Of a stretch of DNA of 64,000 nt, positions 8,112 through 17,787 are shown piece by piece (within the stretch, counting starts at the first letter, position 1; each line of letters opens with the position of its first letter). Where the stretch lies: NCBI GenBank assembly GCA_900541175.1, contig UQIT01000001.1, positions 1-64,000 of the forward strand, in the 5' to 3' direction. The translations under genes were made by a program, and so were the position numbers. Below the pieces are notes generated by a model, which worked only from the letters and a program-made list of their open reading frames with translations, was not told the origin of the DNA and made no database searches. This DNA comes from an uncultured Collinsella sp. GTDB lineage: Bacteria > Actinomycetota > Coriobacteriia > Coriobacteriales > Coriobacteriaceae.

Positions 8112-9359
8112 ATGGCAGCATCCGACATGATGTCCGCCCTGATGGAGCTTTGCCAGGAGAAGCACATCGACCAGCTCTACCTGATCGACCGCCTGGAGCA
8201 GTCGCTCGCTAAGAGCTATGCCGAGATCCTGCATCTTGAGTGGGGCGCCAAGGTGACCATCGACCGCACCACCGGCAAGATCTACGTCTACCGCTTGGAG
8301 CCGATCGACGATTCCATGGACGAGGAGGGCAACTTCACCGAGTTCGAGGAGATCGACGTCACCCCCAAGAACACGAGCCGCATCGCTGCCCAGCACGCCA
8401 AGGCCGAGATCAACGCCATCGTGCGTAACTCCGCCCGCGAGCAGATCTACGAGGAGTTCTCCGGCCGCATCGGTGACCTCATCAGCGGTACAGTGCTGCA
8501 GTCCACGCCCGACTTCACGATCGTCAAGATCCGCGAGGGCGTCGAGGCCGAGCTTCCGCACTTCGACCAGCGTCGTTACGAGAACGAGCGCAACGAGCGT
8601 CCGATGGGCGAGCGCTACCTGCACAACCAGCACATCAAGGCCGTGATCATCGACGTTCGCGACCCCAACTCCAACCTGCAGCCGGTTCGTGGCGAGCACA
8701 GCCGTCCGCCGATTGTCATCTCCCGTACCCACCCCGAGCTCATGCGTCGTCTGTTTGAGCAGGAGGTGCCCGAGATCTATGAGGGCACCGTCCAGATCAA
8801 GTCGATCGCCCGCGAGCCCGGCCAGCGCTCCAAGGTCGCCGTCCACTCGCTCGACGACCGTCTGGATCCCGTGGGCGCCTGCGTCGGCCCCAAGGGCAGC
8901 CGTGTTCGTGCTGTCGTGGGCGAGCTCCGTGGCGAGCGCGTCGACGTCATCCTGTGGGATGCCGATCCTGCCGTCTACGTCGCTAACGCCCTGTCGCCCG
9001 CTAAGGTCACCCGCGTCCTCATCGACGAGGAGAAGGCCTACGCCGGCGTCATCGTGCCCGACGACCAGCTGTCCCTCGCCATCGGCAAGGAGGGCCAGAA
9101 CGCCCGCCTCGCCGCGCGCCTGACCGGCTGGCACATCGACATCAAGTCCGAGACGCTTGCCGCAGACATCCTCAAGAACGTTCCCGTTCACGAGGAGCCC
9201 GCCGCCGACCTGATTGGTGACGAGGAGGACGAGGATGTCCGCCGCTGCGAGTACGTGTCCGAGGACGGCATCCAGTGCCGCAACCAGGCTCGTCCCGGCT
9301 CCCGTTTCTGCGGTGTCCATGACACCGACGCCTTCGATGATGCGGAGGACCTGATCTAG
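8112..9359 (+). CDS. nusA: Transcription termination/antitermination factor NusA with a Cys/His tail
   Basis: A 415-aa NusA with an N-terminal RNA polymerase-binding domain, S1 domain (about 130-200), and two KH domains (V-G-P-K-G-S-R-V-R and I-G-K-E-G-Q-N-A-R-L-A-A). NusA modulates pausing, termination and antitermination. The end is unusual: an acidic linker leads to Cys379, Cys389, Cys400 and His403 within R-C-E-Y-V-S-E-D-G and G-S-R-F-C-G-V-H, resembling small DUF5763-like zinc knuckles. The usual ylxR/rnpM gene between nusA and infB is absent; only 91 bp separate them. Confidence 0.95.
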   Translation: MAASDMMSALMELCQEKHIDQLYLIDRLEQSLAKSYAEILHLEWGAKVTIDRTTGKIYVYRLEPIDDSMDEEGNFTEFEEIDVTPKNTSRIAAQHAKAEINAIVRNSAREQIYEEFSGRIGDLISGTVLQSTPDFTIVKIREGVEAELPHFDQRRYENERNERPMGERYLHNQHIKAVIIDVRDPNSNLQPVRGEHSRPPIVISRTHPELMRRLFEQEVPEIYEGTVQIKSIAREPGQRSKVAVHSLDDRLDPVGACVGPKGSRVRAVVGELRGERVDVILWDADPAVYVANALSPAKVTRVLIDEEKAYAGVIVPDDQLSLAIGKEGQNARLAARLTGWHIDIKSETLAADILKNVPVHEEPAADLIGDEEDEDVRRCEYVSEDGIQCRNQARPGSRFCGVHDTDAFDDAEDLI

Positions 9360-9450
9360 CGCGCGGTCGCGCCGGGCGGGTCCCGGCGCGTCTCCCACGC
9401 TCGTTCAGTCTCTAGGCACCCAAGGTGCCAGAAAGGGTAGGTGAAGTCAT

Positions 9451-12165
9451 ATGGCAAAAGTCCGTGTGTCCACCCTGGCCAAAGAGTTCGGCATGACCTC
9501 CAAGGAACTGATGGGTCATCTCGCCGATATGAAGATTCCCGCTAAGTCCGCTTCCTCCACCTTGGAGGACGCCTATGTCGCCATGGTCCGCAAGCAGCTC
9601 GCCTCGGTGATCGAGGCCCGCGCTCAGGAAGTCGAGGCCGCCAAGCAGGCCGAGGAGCAGGCAGCTGCCGCCGAGGAGGCCGCTCGCGCCGCTGAGGCCG
9701 AGCGCGAGCGCATCGCCGCCGAGAAGGCCCGCGAGGAGGAGCGCCGCCAGTTTGCCGCAGCCCAGGCTGCCGAGGAGGCTGCCCGCGCCGAGGCCGAGGC
9801 CAAGAAGAAGGCCGAGCAGGAGCGCCTTGCCCGCGAGAAGGAGGAGGCTGCCCGCGAGGCCCAGCGCCGCGCCGTTCCCGCTTCCGACTCCGGTTCGCGC
9901 TTCCGTTCGCTGCTCGACCAGATCGCCGCACAGGAGACCGTGCTCAAGGAGAAGAAAGACGCCGAGGACAAGGCCAAGGCCGAGCGCGCCGCCGAGCGCG
10001 GTAACCGTCGTGGCGGCAACAACGACCGCCGCGGTGGCCGTCGTAACGATCGCAACGCCTCCGACAACAACTCCGAGCGCAACGCCTCCGAGAGCCGTCC
10101 GCACAGCCATCGCACCAACGCCAGCAACAACGTCGCTGCCGGAATGGACTTCCCCAACCCCGATAAGCAGGGCAAGGGCAAGAAGCGCAAGGGCGGTCAC
10201 AACAACGAAGAGGACCACTACAGCCGCATGGCTCGCGAGGCCGAGGAGTACAGCCGCGAGAAGGTGCTCGAGGAGGCTCGTGCTGCCGTCGAGGAGGCCT
10301 CTCGCGAGTCCACCGGTCGCCGCAAGAAGCGCAAGGAGAAGCGCGAACGCGAGGCTGCCAAGGCTCAGGAGGAGCGCAAGATAGAGGAGGCGCTGGCCCA
10401 GGGCGTGAACCCCGAGGACCTCGACGCCATCAAGGTCTCCCAGGGCGTTACCGTCCAGGAGCTTGCCGAGGCGCTCGACGTTCCGGCCAACGACATCATC
10501 AAGCGCCTGTTCCTGCTGGGTACGCCGCTCACCATGACGCAGTCCATGTCTGACGACCTCGTCGAGCTCGTTGCCGACGACCTGGGCCGTCAGATCAAGA
10601 TCATCACCCCCGAGGAGGAGAACACCTTCTCGTTCTACGACGATCCCGCCGACCTTAAGCCGCGCGCCCCGGTCGTCACCGTCATGGGCCACGTCGACCA
10701 CGGTAAGACGTCGCTGCTCGACGCCATCCGTCATACCGGCGTTGCTGCTGGCGAGGCGGGCGGCATTACGCAGGCCATCGGCGCTTCGCAGGTCATGATC
10801 AACGACCGCAAGATCACCTTCATCGATACCCCGGGTCACGCCACCTTTACGGCCATGCGTGCCCGTGGTGCCAAGGTGACCGACATCGTCATCCTGATCG
10901 TCGCCGCCGACGATGGCGTCATGCCCCAGACCGTCGAGTCGATCAACCACGCCAAGGCCGCCGGCGTACCCATCGTCGTCGCCGTCAACAAGATCGATAA
11001 GCCGGGCGCCAACCCCGACCGTGTGCGTCAGGAGCTCACCGAGTACGGCGTCATCCCCGAGGAGTGGGGCGGACAGAACATGTTCGTCAACATCTCGGCC
11101 AAGCAGAAGATCGGTATCGACGATCTTCTGGAGACCGTGCTGCTCCAGGCAGACGTGCTCGAGCTCAAGGCTAACCCGGACACCTTTGCCTCCGGCAACG
11201 TCCTCGAGGCCAAGCTCGACAAGGGCCGCGGCTCGGTCGCTACCGTGCTCGTGACCCGCGGTACCCTGCACGTGGGCGATACGCTGGTCGCTGGCCTCAC
11301 CTACGGCCGCGTCCGCGCCATGCTCGACCCCAAGGGTCGCGCCGTCACCGAGGCCGGTCCCTCCGACGCTGTCGAGATCCTGGGCCTGCAGTCCGTGCCC
11401 AACGCCGGTGACGAGTTCCGCGTGTTTGAGGACGAGCGCGAGGCTCGCGCCCTGGCCGACGAGCGTTCGCTCAAGGCCCGTATCGAGGAGCAGAGCCGCG
11501 TCAAGCACGTCACGCTCGAGAACCTCTTCGAGACCATCGCCGACGCCGAGGTCAAGGAGCTCAACCTGATCATCAAGGCCGACGTCCAGGGTTCCATCGA
11601 GGCCCTTCAGGACTCGCTCGACAAGATGGATCAGTCCGAGGTTCGCATCAACACGATCCACTCCGCCGTTGGCGCCATCAACGAGACCGACGTCGTCCTG
11701 GCCGACGCCTCCAACGCCATCATCATCGGCTTTGGCGTCCGTCCCGACGGTAAGGCCCGCTCCGCCGCCGAGCGCGAGGGTGTCGAGATCCGTTGCTACG
11801 ACGTCATCTACAAGTGCCTCGAGGAGCTCGACGCGGCCCGTATCGGCATGCTCAAGCCCACCGAGGTCGAGGTCGCCACGGGTACCGCGACCGTCCTGGA
11901 CACCTTCAAGGTGCCCAAAGTCGGTATCGCCGCCGGTGTCCGCGTCGAAGAGGGCGAGATCGCCGCGACCGATTCCGTGCGCCTGGTGCGCGACGGCATC
12001 GTGGTCTTCAACGGCAAGATCGCCTCGATGCGCCACTACAAGGACGAGGCCAAGAGCCTCAAGAGCGGTTCCGAGGGCGGCATTGGCCTGGAGAACTTCC
12101 AGGACATCAAGCCCGGCGACCAGATCGAGGGTTACCGCATCGACCAGGTTGCCCGTACCGAGTAG
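9451..12165 (+). CDS. infB: Translation initiation factor IF-2
   Basis: A 904-aa GTPase that delivers initiator fMet-tRNA to the 30S subunit. Residues 1-50 form the IF2-N domain, followed by a very long charged, Ala/Glu/Arg-rich low-complexity region with coiled-coil character (about 50-310), then a second IF2-N-like segment. The G domain has G-H-V-D-H-G-K-T at 413-420, then D-T-P-G-H and N-K-I-D-K, followed by domains II, III and the C-terminal fMet-tRNA-binding domain. The ATG follows GGTAGGTGAAGTCAT. It is in the operon, 12 bp before rbfA. Confidence 0.97.
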   Translation: MAKVRVSTLAKEFGMTSKELMGHLADMKIPAKSASSTLEDAYVAMVRKQLASVIEARAQEVEAAKQAEEQAAAAEEAARAAEAERERIAAEKAREEERRQFAAAQAAEEAARAEAEAKKKAEQERLAREKEEAAREAQRRAVPASDSGSRFRSLLDQIAAQETVLKEKKDAEDKAKAERAAERGNRRGGNNDRRGGRRNDRNASDNNSERNASESRPHSHRTNASNNVAAGMDFPNPDKQGKGKKRKGGHNNEEDHYSRMAREAEEYSREKVLEEARAAVEEASRESTGRRKKRKEKREREAAKAQEERKIEEALAQGVNPEDLDAIKVSQGVTVQELAEALDVPANDIIKRLFLLGTPLTMTQSMSDDLVELVADDLGRQIKIITPEEENTFSFYDDPADLKPRAPVVTVMGHVDHGKTSLLDAIRHTGVAAGEAGGITQAIGASQVMINDRKITFIDTPGHATFTAMRARGAKVTDIVILIVAADDGVMPQTVESINHAKAAGVPIVVAVNKIDKPGANPDRVRQELTEYGVIPEEWGGQNMFVNISAKQKIGIDDLLETVLLQADVLELKANPDTFASGNVLEAKLDKGRGSVATVLVTRGTLHVGDTLVAGLTYGRVRAMLDPKGRAVTEAGPSDAVEILGLQSVPNAGDEFRVFEDEREARALADERSLKARIEEQSRVKHVTLENLFETIADAEVKELNLIIKADVQGSIEALQDSLDKMDQSEVRINTIHSAVGAINETDVVLADASNAIIIGFGVRPDGKARSAAEREGVEIRCYDVIYKCLEELDAARIGMLKPTEVEVATGTATVLDTFKVPKVGIAAGVRVEEGEIAATDSVRLVRDGIVVFNGKIASMRHYKDEAKSLKSGSEGGIGLENFQDIKPGDQIEGYRIDQVARTE

Positions 12166-12177
12166 GGGGGTAGCGCT

Positions 12178-12588
12178 ATGAAGCAAACGCAGGCAACCCG
12201 CCGTCTGGGCGAGCAGCTTCGCGAGAAGCTTGGTTATATCCTGCTCTTTGAGGTTTCCGATCCGCGTCTCGACCTGGTTACTTTAACCGCGGTCGAGGTC
12301 GCGGTGGACCGTTCGTTCGCGCGCGTGTACGTGTCGTGCGATGCGAGTCGCTACGATGAGGTCATGGAGGCGCTCGCTAGCGCCAAGGGCCGTATTCGCA
12401 GCCTGTTGGCTCGCTCGCTCGATTGGCGTGTCACGCCCGAGCTCGATTTTCGCATCGATCGCTCGACCGATGAGGCCGAGCGCATCACGCGTGCGCTGGA
12501 AAACGTTCCCGCCACGCTTGCGATCGAAAAGGACGAGGACGGCTATCCGATAGCGGACGCCGTCCAGGAGGCAGCTTTAGATGACTAA
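12178..12588 (+). CDS. rbfA: 30S ribosome-binding factor A
   Basis: A 136-aa KH-like protein that binds immature 16S rRNA during 30S maturation. E-V-S-D-P-R-L near residue 30, the R-V-Y-V-S strand, and L-A-R-S-L-D-W-R-V-T-P-E-L-D-F-R-I-D (about 80-98) are the family's hallmark runs. A GGGGGGTAG site precedes the ATG. It overlaps the next gene by 8 bp, implying coupled translation. Confidence 0.93.
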   Translation: MKQTQATRRLGEQLREKLGYILLFEVSDPRLDLVTLTAVEVAVDRSFARVYVSCDASRYDEVMEALASAKGRIRSLLARSLDWRVTPELDFRIDRSTDEAERITRALENVPATLAIEKDEDGYPIADAVQEAALDD

Positions 12589-13624
12589 TTCCGCCGACCT
12601 CGCCTCGTGCGAGTCTGCAGATATTCAGCGACGCATCCTCGAGCTCATCGAGGGTGCGTCCTCCATTGCGATTTCGGGACACACTTCTCCCGATGGCGAC
12701 GCCTTGGGCTCCGTGTTGGGTCTGGGCCTTTCGCTCATGAAGTTTTTCCCCAACAAGGACATTGCGCTGCTGCTGGCAGACGATGACCCGGTTCCGCGCA
12801 TCTACCGCTTTATGGAAGGCTCCGATCGCCTGGTGCCGGCATCTGCGTACACTGGCAATCCGGACCTGTTCATCTCGGTGGACGTACCGGTCGTCGAGCG
12901 CCTCAACAACTCGGCCGAGGTGCTTCGCCGCTCCAAGCATGTGGTGTGCTTCGATCACCATCCGGCGCGTGAGGAGTTTGCCGAGCTGAGCCTGAGACGC
13001 GTCGAAGCTGCAGCTTGCGCCATGATCATCGACCGTTTCTTGGACAATTGCGGCATTGTCGCACGTGATGGCGTTGCGACCTGCCTGCTGTGCGGCTTGG
13101 TTACTGATACCGGCCGTTTCCAGTACCAAAACGCCGATGCCGCCGCGTTCCATGCGGCCTCTCGTCTGGTTGCCCACGGTGCCGATCCGGCGCGTGTGGC
13201 ACTCGAGGTATACCAGAGCATGCGCGTTGAGTTTTTGCACCTCAAGTCTATCGTCATGGGCCGCATCAAGACGGTGGCCCACGGGCGCGTCGCGTATAGC
13301 TACGCGTACCAGAGCGACCTTGAGGCTTGCGGTGTCACCTCAGATGAGTGCGACGGACTGGTCGATGTGGTGCGCTCGGTGATGGGCGTCGAGGTCTGCC
13401 TGTTCCTGAAGGGCATTGAGGGCGATACCAAGGTGCGCGGCAACCTGCGCTCCAAGGGCGACCTCAACGTGTCCGAGATTGCTGCTGCCTTTGGCGGAGG
13501 CGGACATCCCGCTGCCGCCGGTTTCTCCAACAACGGAACGATTCTCGAGACGCTCACCGTGGCACTTCCCATGCTGGCCGAGCTGGTAGGGGAGGATCCC
13601 GCTTCGGTGACCGTCGAGCTTTAA
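12581..13624 (+). CDS. nrnA: DHH/DHHA1 phosphoesterase (NrnA-like oligoribonuclease/pAp phosphatase)
   Basis: A 347-aa two-domain phosphoesterase. The N-terminal DHH domain shows G-H-T-S-P-D-G-D-A (His34, Asp38, Asp40) and F-D-H-H (125-127), which bind two Mn2+ ions; the DHHA1 domain carries F-G-G-G-G-H-P-A-A-A-G near residue 304. Family members degrade nano-RNA from the RNase pathway and dephosphorylate pAp. It sits between rbfA and truB, a usual location in Gram-positive bacteria. Confidence 0.9.
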   Translation: MTNSADLASCESADIQRRILELIEGASSIAISGHTSPDGDALGSVLGLGLSLMKFFPNKDIALLLADDDPVPRIYRFMEGSDRLVPASAYTGNPDLFISVDVPVVERLNNSAEVLRRSKHVVCFDHHPAREEFAELSLRRVEAAACAMIIDRFLDNCGIVARDGVATCLLCGLVTDTGRFQYQNADAAAFHAASRLVAHGADPARVALEVYQSMRVEFLHLKSIVMGRIKTVAHGRVAYSYAYQSDLEACGVTSDECDGLVDVVRSVMGVEVCLFLKGIEGDTKVRGNLRSKGDLNVSEIAAAFGGGGHPAAAGFSNNGTILETLTVALPMLAELVGEDPASVTVEL

Positions 13625-13639
13625 CTTTTTGGATGGTAC

Positions 13640-14572
13640 ATGGCTCGTCGTACGCCTTCTCAATTGAATATGCTGCTCGCTGTCGATAAGCCGGTGGGCT
13701 GCACGTCCCACGATGTGGTCTCGCAATGCCGACGCGCCCTCCATGAGCGGCGCGTCGGCCATGCCGGCACGCTCGACCCCATGGCATCGGGTGTCATGGT
13801 GGTGGGCGTGGGCCAGGCCACCCGTCTGCTGGGCATGCTCACGCTCGATACCAAAAGCTACGTCGCCGACATCTCGTTTGGCGCCGAGACCAATACCGAT
13901 GACGCGGAGGGCGAGGCGGTCCGCACGGTGGCTGTTGCCAACGAGCTCCGCGATCCTGCCTATGCCCGTGAGCACTTGGCCGCCATGCTGGGTCCGCAGA
14001 TGCAGGTGCCGCCGGCGTTTTCGGCTATCTCGGTCAATGGCGTTCGCGCCTACAAGTCTGCTCGCGCGGGTAATGCGGTGGACCTACCTCCGCGCCCCGT
14101 CGAGGTCTATGCCGCTGACCTGATCGCCGTGGGTGGCGAAGGTGATACATGTGTGTGGACCGTGGCGTTCTCGGTGAGCAAGGGCACTTACATTCGCGCG
14201 CTCGCTCGCGACCTGGGCCGCGCCTGCGAGAGCGCCGCGCACATTTCCGCGCTGCGCCGCACGGCCTCCGGTGTTGTTTCCATTGGCGCTTGTCATGCGG
14301 TTGAGGAGCTTTCTCCCGAGTCCGCTGCTGGCTTTGCCCTGGATCCCATTGCGGCCCTGGGCGCCACGCGTGTTGACTTGCCGGGCAATCTTGCCGACGA
14401 CCTGCTCTGCGGCCGACGCATTCCCGTTGAGCGTGCGCTTGCCGATTTCGATGCCTCGAAGGCGCCGTTTGCGTTGGTGCTCGATGGGGGACTCAAGGCG
14501 CTCGCCCGCATTGAGAGTGGCCGCTTTGTCATGGAGCACGTGTTTCCGCAGGCAATCGGCGGTGTTCGATGA
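13640..14572 (+). CDS. truB: tRNA pseudouridine(55) synthase TruB
   Basis: A 310-aa enzyme that makes pseudouridine 55 in the T-loop of tRNAs. L-A-V-D-K-P-V-G-C-T-S-H-D-V-V (13-27) and G-H-A-G-T-L-D-P-M-A-S-G (with catalytic Asp46) are diagnostic, as is K-G-T-Y-I-R-A-L-A-R-D-L-G in the second half. Its TGA overlaps the ribF ATG, so the two are probably translationally coupled. Confidence 0.94.
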   Translation: MARRTPSQLNMLLAVDKPVGCTSHDVVSQCRRALHERRVGHAGTLDPMASGVMVVGVGQATRLLGMLTLDTKSYVADISFGAETNTDDAEGEAVRTVAVANELRDPAYAREHLAAMLGPQMQVPPAFSAISVNGVRAYKSARAGNAVDLPPRPVEVYAADLIAVGGEGDTCVWTVAFSVSKGTYIRALARDLGRACESAAHISALRRTASGVVSIGACHAVEELSPESAAGFALDPIAALGATRVDLPGNLADDLLCGRRIPVERALADFDASKAPFALVLDGGLKALARIESGRFVMEHVFPQAIGGVR

Positions 14573-15576
14573 TGTTGTCCGCTCGCGAGCTCGCGCGTAT
14601 CTTTTTCGCGGGCGAGTCGGACGAGGCTCGCATCGTTACTGCCGATGCGTTTGATGAGTGCGAGCACTTGGGTGCTGCCTCCATCGCCATCGGCGTGTTC
14701 GATGGCGTGCACCGTGGACACCAGGAGCTCATTGCAGCGCTTGTCCGTGATGCCCGTGCCCATGGCTGTAAGGCGGTCGTGGTTACCTTCGATCCCGACC
14801 CGGACGTTGTGGTGAGCCCTTCGCCCGCTCAAAAATTGATGACGACGGCCGACCGTCTGCATGCCTTGGCTCAAACCGGGGTCGATGCGGTGGTGGCCGT
14901 TCCCTTTACGCCTGAGGTTGCGGCACTCGACCATGTCGGTTTTCTCGCACTGCTGTCACGCGTAGTCGACATTCGCTCGATTCGCGTTGGCAGTGACTTT
15001 AGGCTGGGTCGTGGCGGTGCTTCTGGTGTTGCCGAGATGCGCGCCTGGGGTTCCGAGCACGGCGTTGACGTGTATGGTCACGACCTGCTTTGCGAGGGCG
15101 GTGAGGCCATTTGCGCCACCCGCATTCGTCATGAGCTGGGACAGGGGCATGTGGAGCTTGCTGCTGAGTTGCTCGGCCGCCCGTATATGGTGCGTGGCGG
15201 TGTTATTCGCGGCCGTCACGAGGGTTCTGGCATGGGCTTTCCCACGGCAAACTTGCAGGTTCCCGACGGCATTCAGGTGCCAGCCGATGGCGTGTATGAG
15301 GGTCTGGTGCTGGTCGATGACACCGCGTGGCCCGCTGCCGTGAACGTCGGCCTGCCGCCAACGTATGCTGACGATGCGGCATCTGCGCATCTCGAGGCTA
15401 ATTTAATTGGTTATACGGGCGACCTGTACGGCGCTTCCGTTTCGCTGGCGTTTACGCGCTGGCTGCGTCCCTCGCGTGTGTTCGATTCGCTGGATGAGCT
15501 GATCGCGACCGTCGAGGGTAATATCGAAGATATTCGTCACAACTTGGGCGAGCAGGGGGTGAGCATCCGTGATTAG
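14569..15576 (+). CDS. ribF: Bifunctional riboflavin kinase/FAD synthetase
   Basis: A 335-aa protein that makes FMN and then FAD. The N-terminal nucleotidyltransferase domain has G-V-F-D-G-V-H-R-G-H (42-51). The C-terminal flavokinase domain has G-R-H-E-G-S-G-M-G-F-P-T-A-N-L and V-N-V-G-L-P-P-T-Y. Two adjacent ATG codons (14569, 14572) could start it; the first overlaps the truB stop as ATGA. It overlaps dnaG by 8 bp. Confidence 0.93.
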   Translation: MMLSARELARIFFAGESDEARIVTADAFDECEHLGAASIAIGVFDGVHRGHQELIAALVRDARAHGCKAVVVTFDPDPDVVVSPSPAQKLMTTADRLHALAQTGVDAVVAVPFTPEVAALDHVGFLALLSRVVDIRSIRVGSDFRLGRGGASGVAEMRAWGSEHGVDVYGHDLLCEGGEAICATRIRHELGQGHVELAAELLGRPYMVRGGVIRGRHEGSGMGFPTANLQVPDGIQVPADGVYEGLVLVDDTAWPAAVNVGLPPTYADDAASAHLEANLIGYTGDLYGASVSLAFTRWLRPSRVFDSLDELIATVEGNIEDIRHNLGEQGVSIRD

Positions 15577-17677
15577 CGATGAGGAAAAAGACCAGGTACG
15601 CGCTGCGTCCGACCTAGTCGCCATCGTGCAGGAAACGGTTGAGCTCAAGCCCCGCGGCCATGAGTTTTGGGGTTGCTGCCCCTTCCATGGCGAAAAGACG
15701 CCGTCCTTCCACATTATCCCCGCCACGCAGGTGTGGCATTGCTTTGGCTGCGGCGAGGGTGGCGACGTCTTCACCTATATCATGAAGCGCGAGAACCTGA
15801 GCTTTCCCGAGTCAATTCGTTATTTGGCCGATCGCGCGGGTATTGAGCTGCATGACACCGGAGATCGCCGCGAGCGCGGTACCAAGCGTGCCCGCATCTA
15901 CGATCTGTGCGCCGAGACCGCCCAGTTCTACCACACCATGCTTATGCGCGGTAAGGACGGCCGTCCGCGCGAGTACTTTGCCAGCCGCGGCATGGGTGGT
16001 GACGTCTGCCGCCGCTACTGCCTGGGTTTTGCGCCGGGCCGCAATATGCTGGTGTCGCACCTGTCTCAGGCGGGCTTTACCCCGCAGGAGATGATCGACG
16101 CCAATGTTGCTGTGAGCCGCGGGCGAGGGCAGCTTGCCGACCGCTTCTACGACCGCGTAATGTTTCCCATCTTTGACGAGCAGGGTCACAACATTGCCTT
16201 TGGCGGTCGTATTATGGGTGACGGCCAGCCTAAGTATCTCAACACCGCCGAGACGAGCGTGTTTCACAAAAAGCGAAACCTCTACGGCTTTAATTGGGCC
16301 AAGGAGTTTATCGTCGCGCAGGATACCGCCATTGTGGTGGAGGGCTATACCGACTGCATCGCCTGCTGGGAGGCGGGGATTAAAAACGTTGTCGCCACGC
16401 TGGGCACCGCGCTCACGGAGCATCACGTCAAGACGCTCACTCGCTTTGCCAAGCGCATCGTGTATATGTTTGACGGCGATGCCGCCGGTCAAAAGGCCGC
16501 TCGTCGCGCGATTCAGTTTATCGAGCAGGATTCGATGGACCTGCGCTGCGTGGTGCTGCCCGACGGCAACGATCCTATGGAGTTTATTACGGCACATGGT
16601 GGTCAGGAGCTGCAGACGCGCATCGACGCTGCCGAGCCGCTCATGGACTTCGTGTACCGTTCGCTGCAGGAGTCGAGCGACATCACTACGCCAGGCGGTC
16701 GCGCCAAGGCGCTGGAAGATGCGCTGACGCTTATCTATCCGCTGCGCGATAGCTATATGATCGATACGTACTTTATCCAGATTGCCGATCTGCTGGGTTT
16801 GGATCTGGAGACCGTGCGTGCGAGCTCGGGTCGTGTGTTTCGCGATGTCGCCAAGCGCGAAGATGCGGAACGACGTCGTGAGCAGAACTATGAGCGCCAG
16901 CGGGCACAGGCTGAGCGGTCCGGTAGCGCGGGCGGTCGGGCGTCGGGCTCTCGCGATGCCGGTCGCGGTGCTTGGGCGTCGGGCGCGACGCCGCCGGTGT
17001 CCGCGCCGGTCGAAGAAGAGCCGTACGACTATGTCCCGCTCGATGCCTACGTTGCCGCGCCCGTAGAGGTCGTCGATGATCTGCCGCCGATCGATGTGCC
17101 TGATGGTATGGGCGCTGTGCCTGTGCCTGATGGTTCGAACGCACCGGCTGCGGCGGCGCCGATGGTTCTTACCGATCTAGAGCGTAAGTCCTTGGCAGGG
17201 GAGCGCGAGCTGCTGACCATGCTCACGAGCTACCCCGACCTGTTCCGCACGTATGCCGACCGCATCTGCTCCATCGAGTGGGTTGACCCACGTCACGAGT
17301 CCATCGCATGGGCCGTTCTGGCAACGCCGCCGGGAACCGATCCTGCAGCCTGCATGGATGCGGCGCGCTCAGTGTGTCCCGATGCGGCAACGCTTGTGAG
17401 TGCCGGGCGCATTTCGGCGACGAGCAAGCACCCCACCGAGACGAACATCGTGTTTATGCTCGATACGCTCGAGCTCTACACCATCAAGCGCCGCATGCGT
17501 GCCGCACAGGCCAAGCTGCGCCAGGACCGTTCGCTCGATGATGAGGCCCGTCGTGCGCTGACCGTGCAGGCCGCGCAGGACTCGCAGCGTCAGCGCGAAC
17601 TGCAAAAGTCGATCGGCGGCGTGGCGGACCCGTTCCGTTTGATCGGTCTGGAGGCCGCAGGCACCGAACAAGCCTAG
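15569..17677 (+). CDS. dnaG: DNA primase
   Basis: A 702-aa primase that synthesises RNA primers at the replication fork. The zinc-binding domain has C-P-F-H (37-40) and C-F-G-C (58-61), followed by the catalytic core and the TOPRIM domain (V-V-E-G-Y-T-D and Y-M-F-D-G-D-A-A-G). A long Ala/Pro/Val-rich acidic linker (about 440-530) leads to a helicase-binding C-terminal domain, longer than in many homologues. The start is GTG at 15569, inside the end of ribF. It is the last gene of the operon and is followed by rpoD. Confidence 0.95.
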   Translation: MISDEEKDQVRAASDLVAIVQETVELKPRGHEFWGCCPFHGEKTPSFHIIPATQVWHCFGCGEGGDVFTYIMKRENLSFPESIRYLADRAGIELHDTGDRRERGTKRARIYDLCAETAQFYHTMLMRGKDGRPREYFASRGMGGDVCRRYCLGFAPGRNMLVSHLSQAGFTPQEMIDANVAVSRGRGQLADRFYDRVMFPIFDEQGHNIAFGGRIMGDGQPKYLNTAETSVFHKKRNLYGFNWAKEFIVAQDTAIVVEGYTDCIACWEAGIKNVVATLGTALTEHHVKTLTRFAKRIVYMFDGDAAGQKAARRAIQFIEQDSMDLRCVVLPDGNDPMEFITAHGGQELQTRIDAAEPLMDFVYRSLQESSDITTPGGRAKALEDALTLIYPLRDSYMIDTYFIQIADLLGLDLETVRASSGRVFRDVAKREDAERRREQNYERQRAQAERSGSAGGRASGSRDAGRGAWASGATPPVSAPVEEEPYDYVPLDAYVAAPVEVVDDLPPIDVPDGMGAVPVPDGSNAPAAAAPMVLTDLERKSLAGERELLTMLTSYPDLFRTYADRICSIEWVDPRHESIAWAVLATPPGTDPAACMDAARSVCPDAATLVSAGRISATSKHPTETNIVFMLDTLELYTIKRRMRAAQAKLRQDRSLDDEARRALTVQAAQDSQRQRELQKSIGGVADPFRLIGLEAAGTEQA

Positions 17678-17787
17678 ATGTTGTGGTCAACCAGCGTATT
17701 CTTGCCTATATCCAGTCCTCTTTTTGGGTATAGACGTCAATGTGTGTGCTAAAGTATTGAGTCCTGTGGACTATGAAGGGAGAATCT

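Noticed and set aside
9412..12186. A 924-codon open frame antisense to infB
   Set aside because: It mirrors the infB codons and encodes Leu/Val/Gly/Ala-rich low-complexity sequence without domains.
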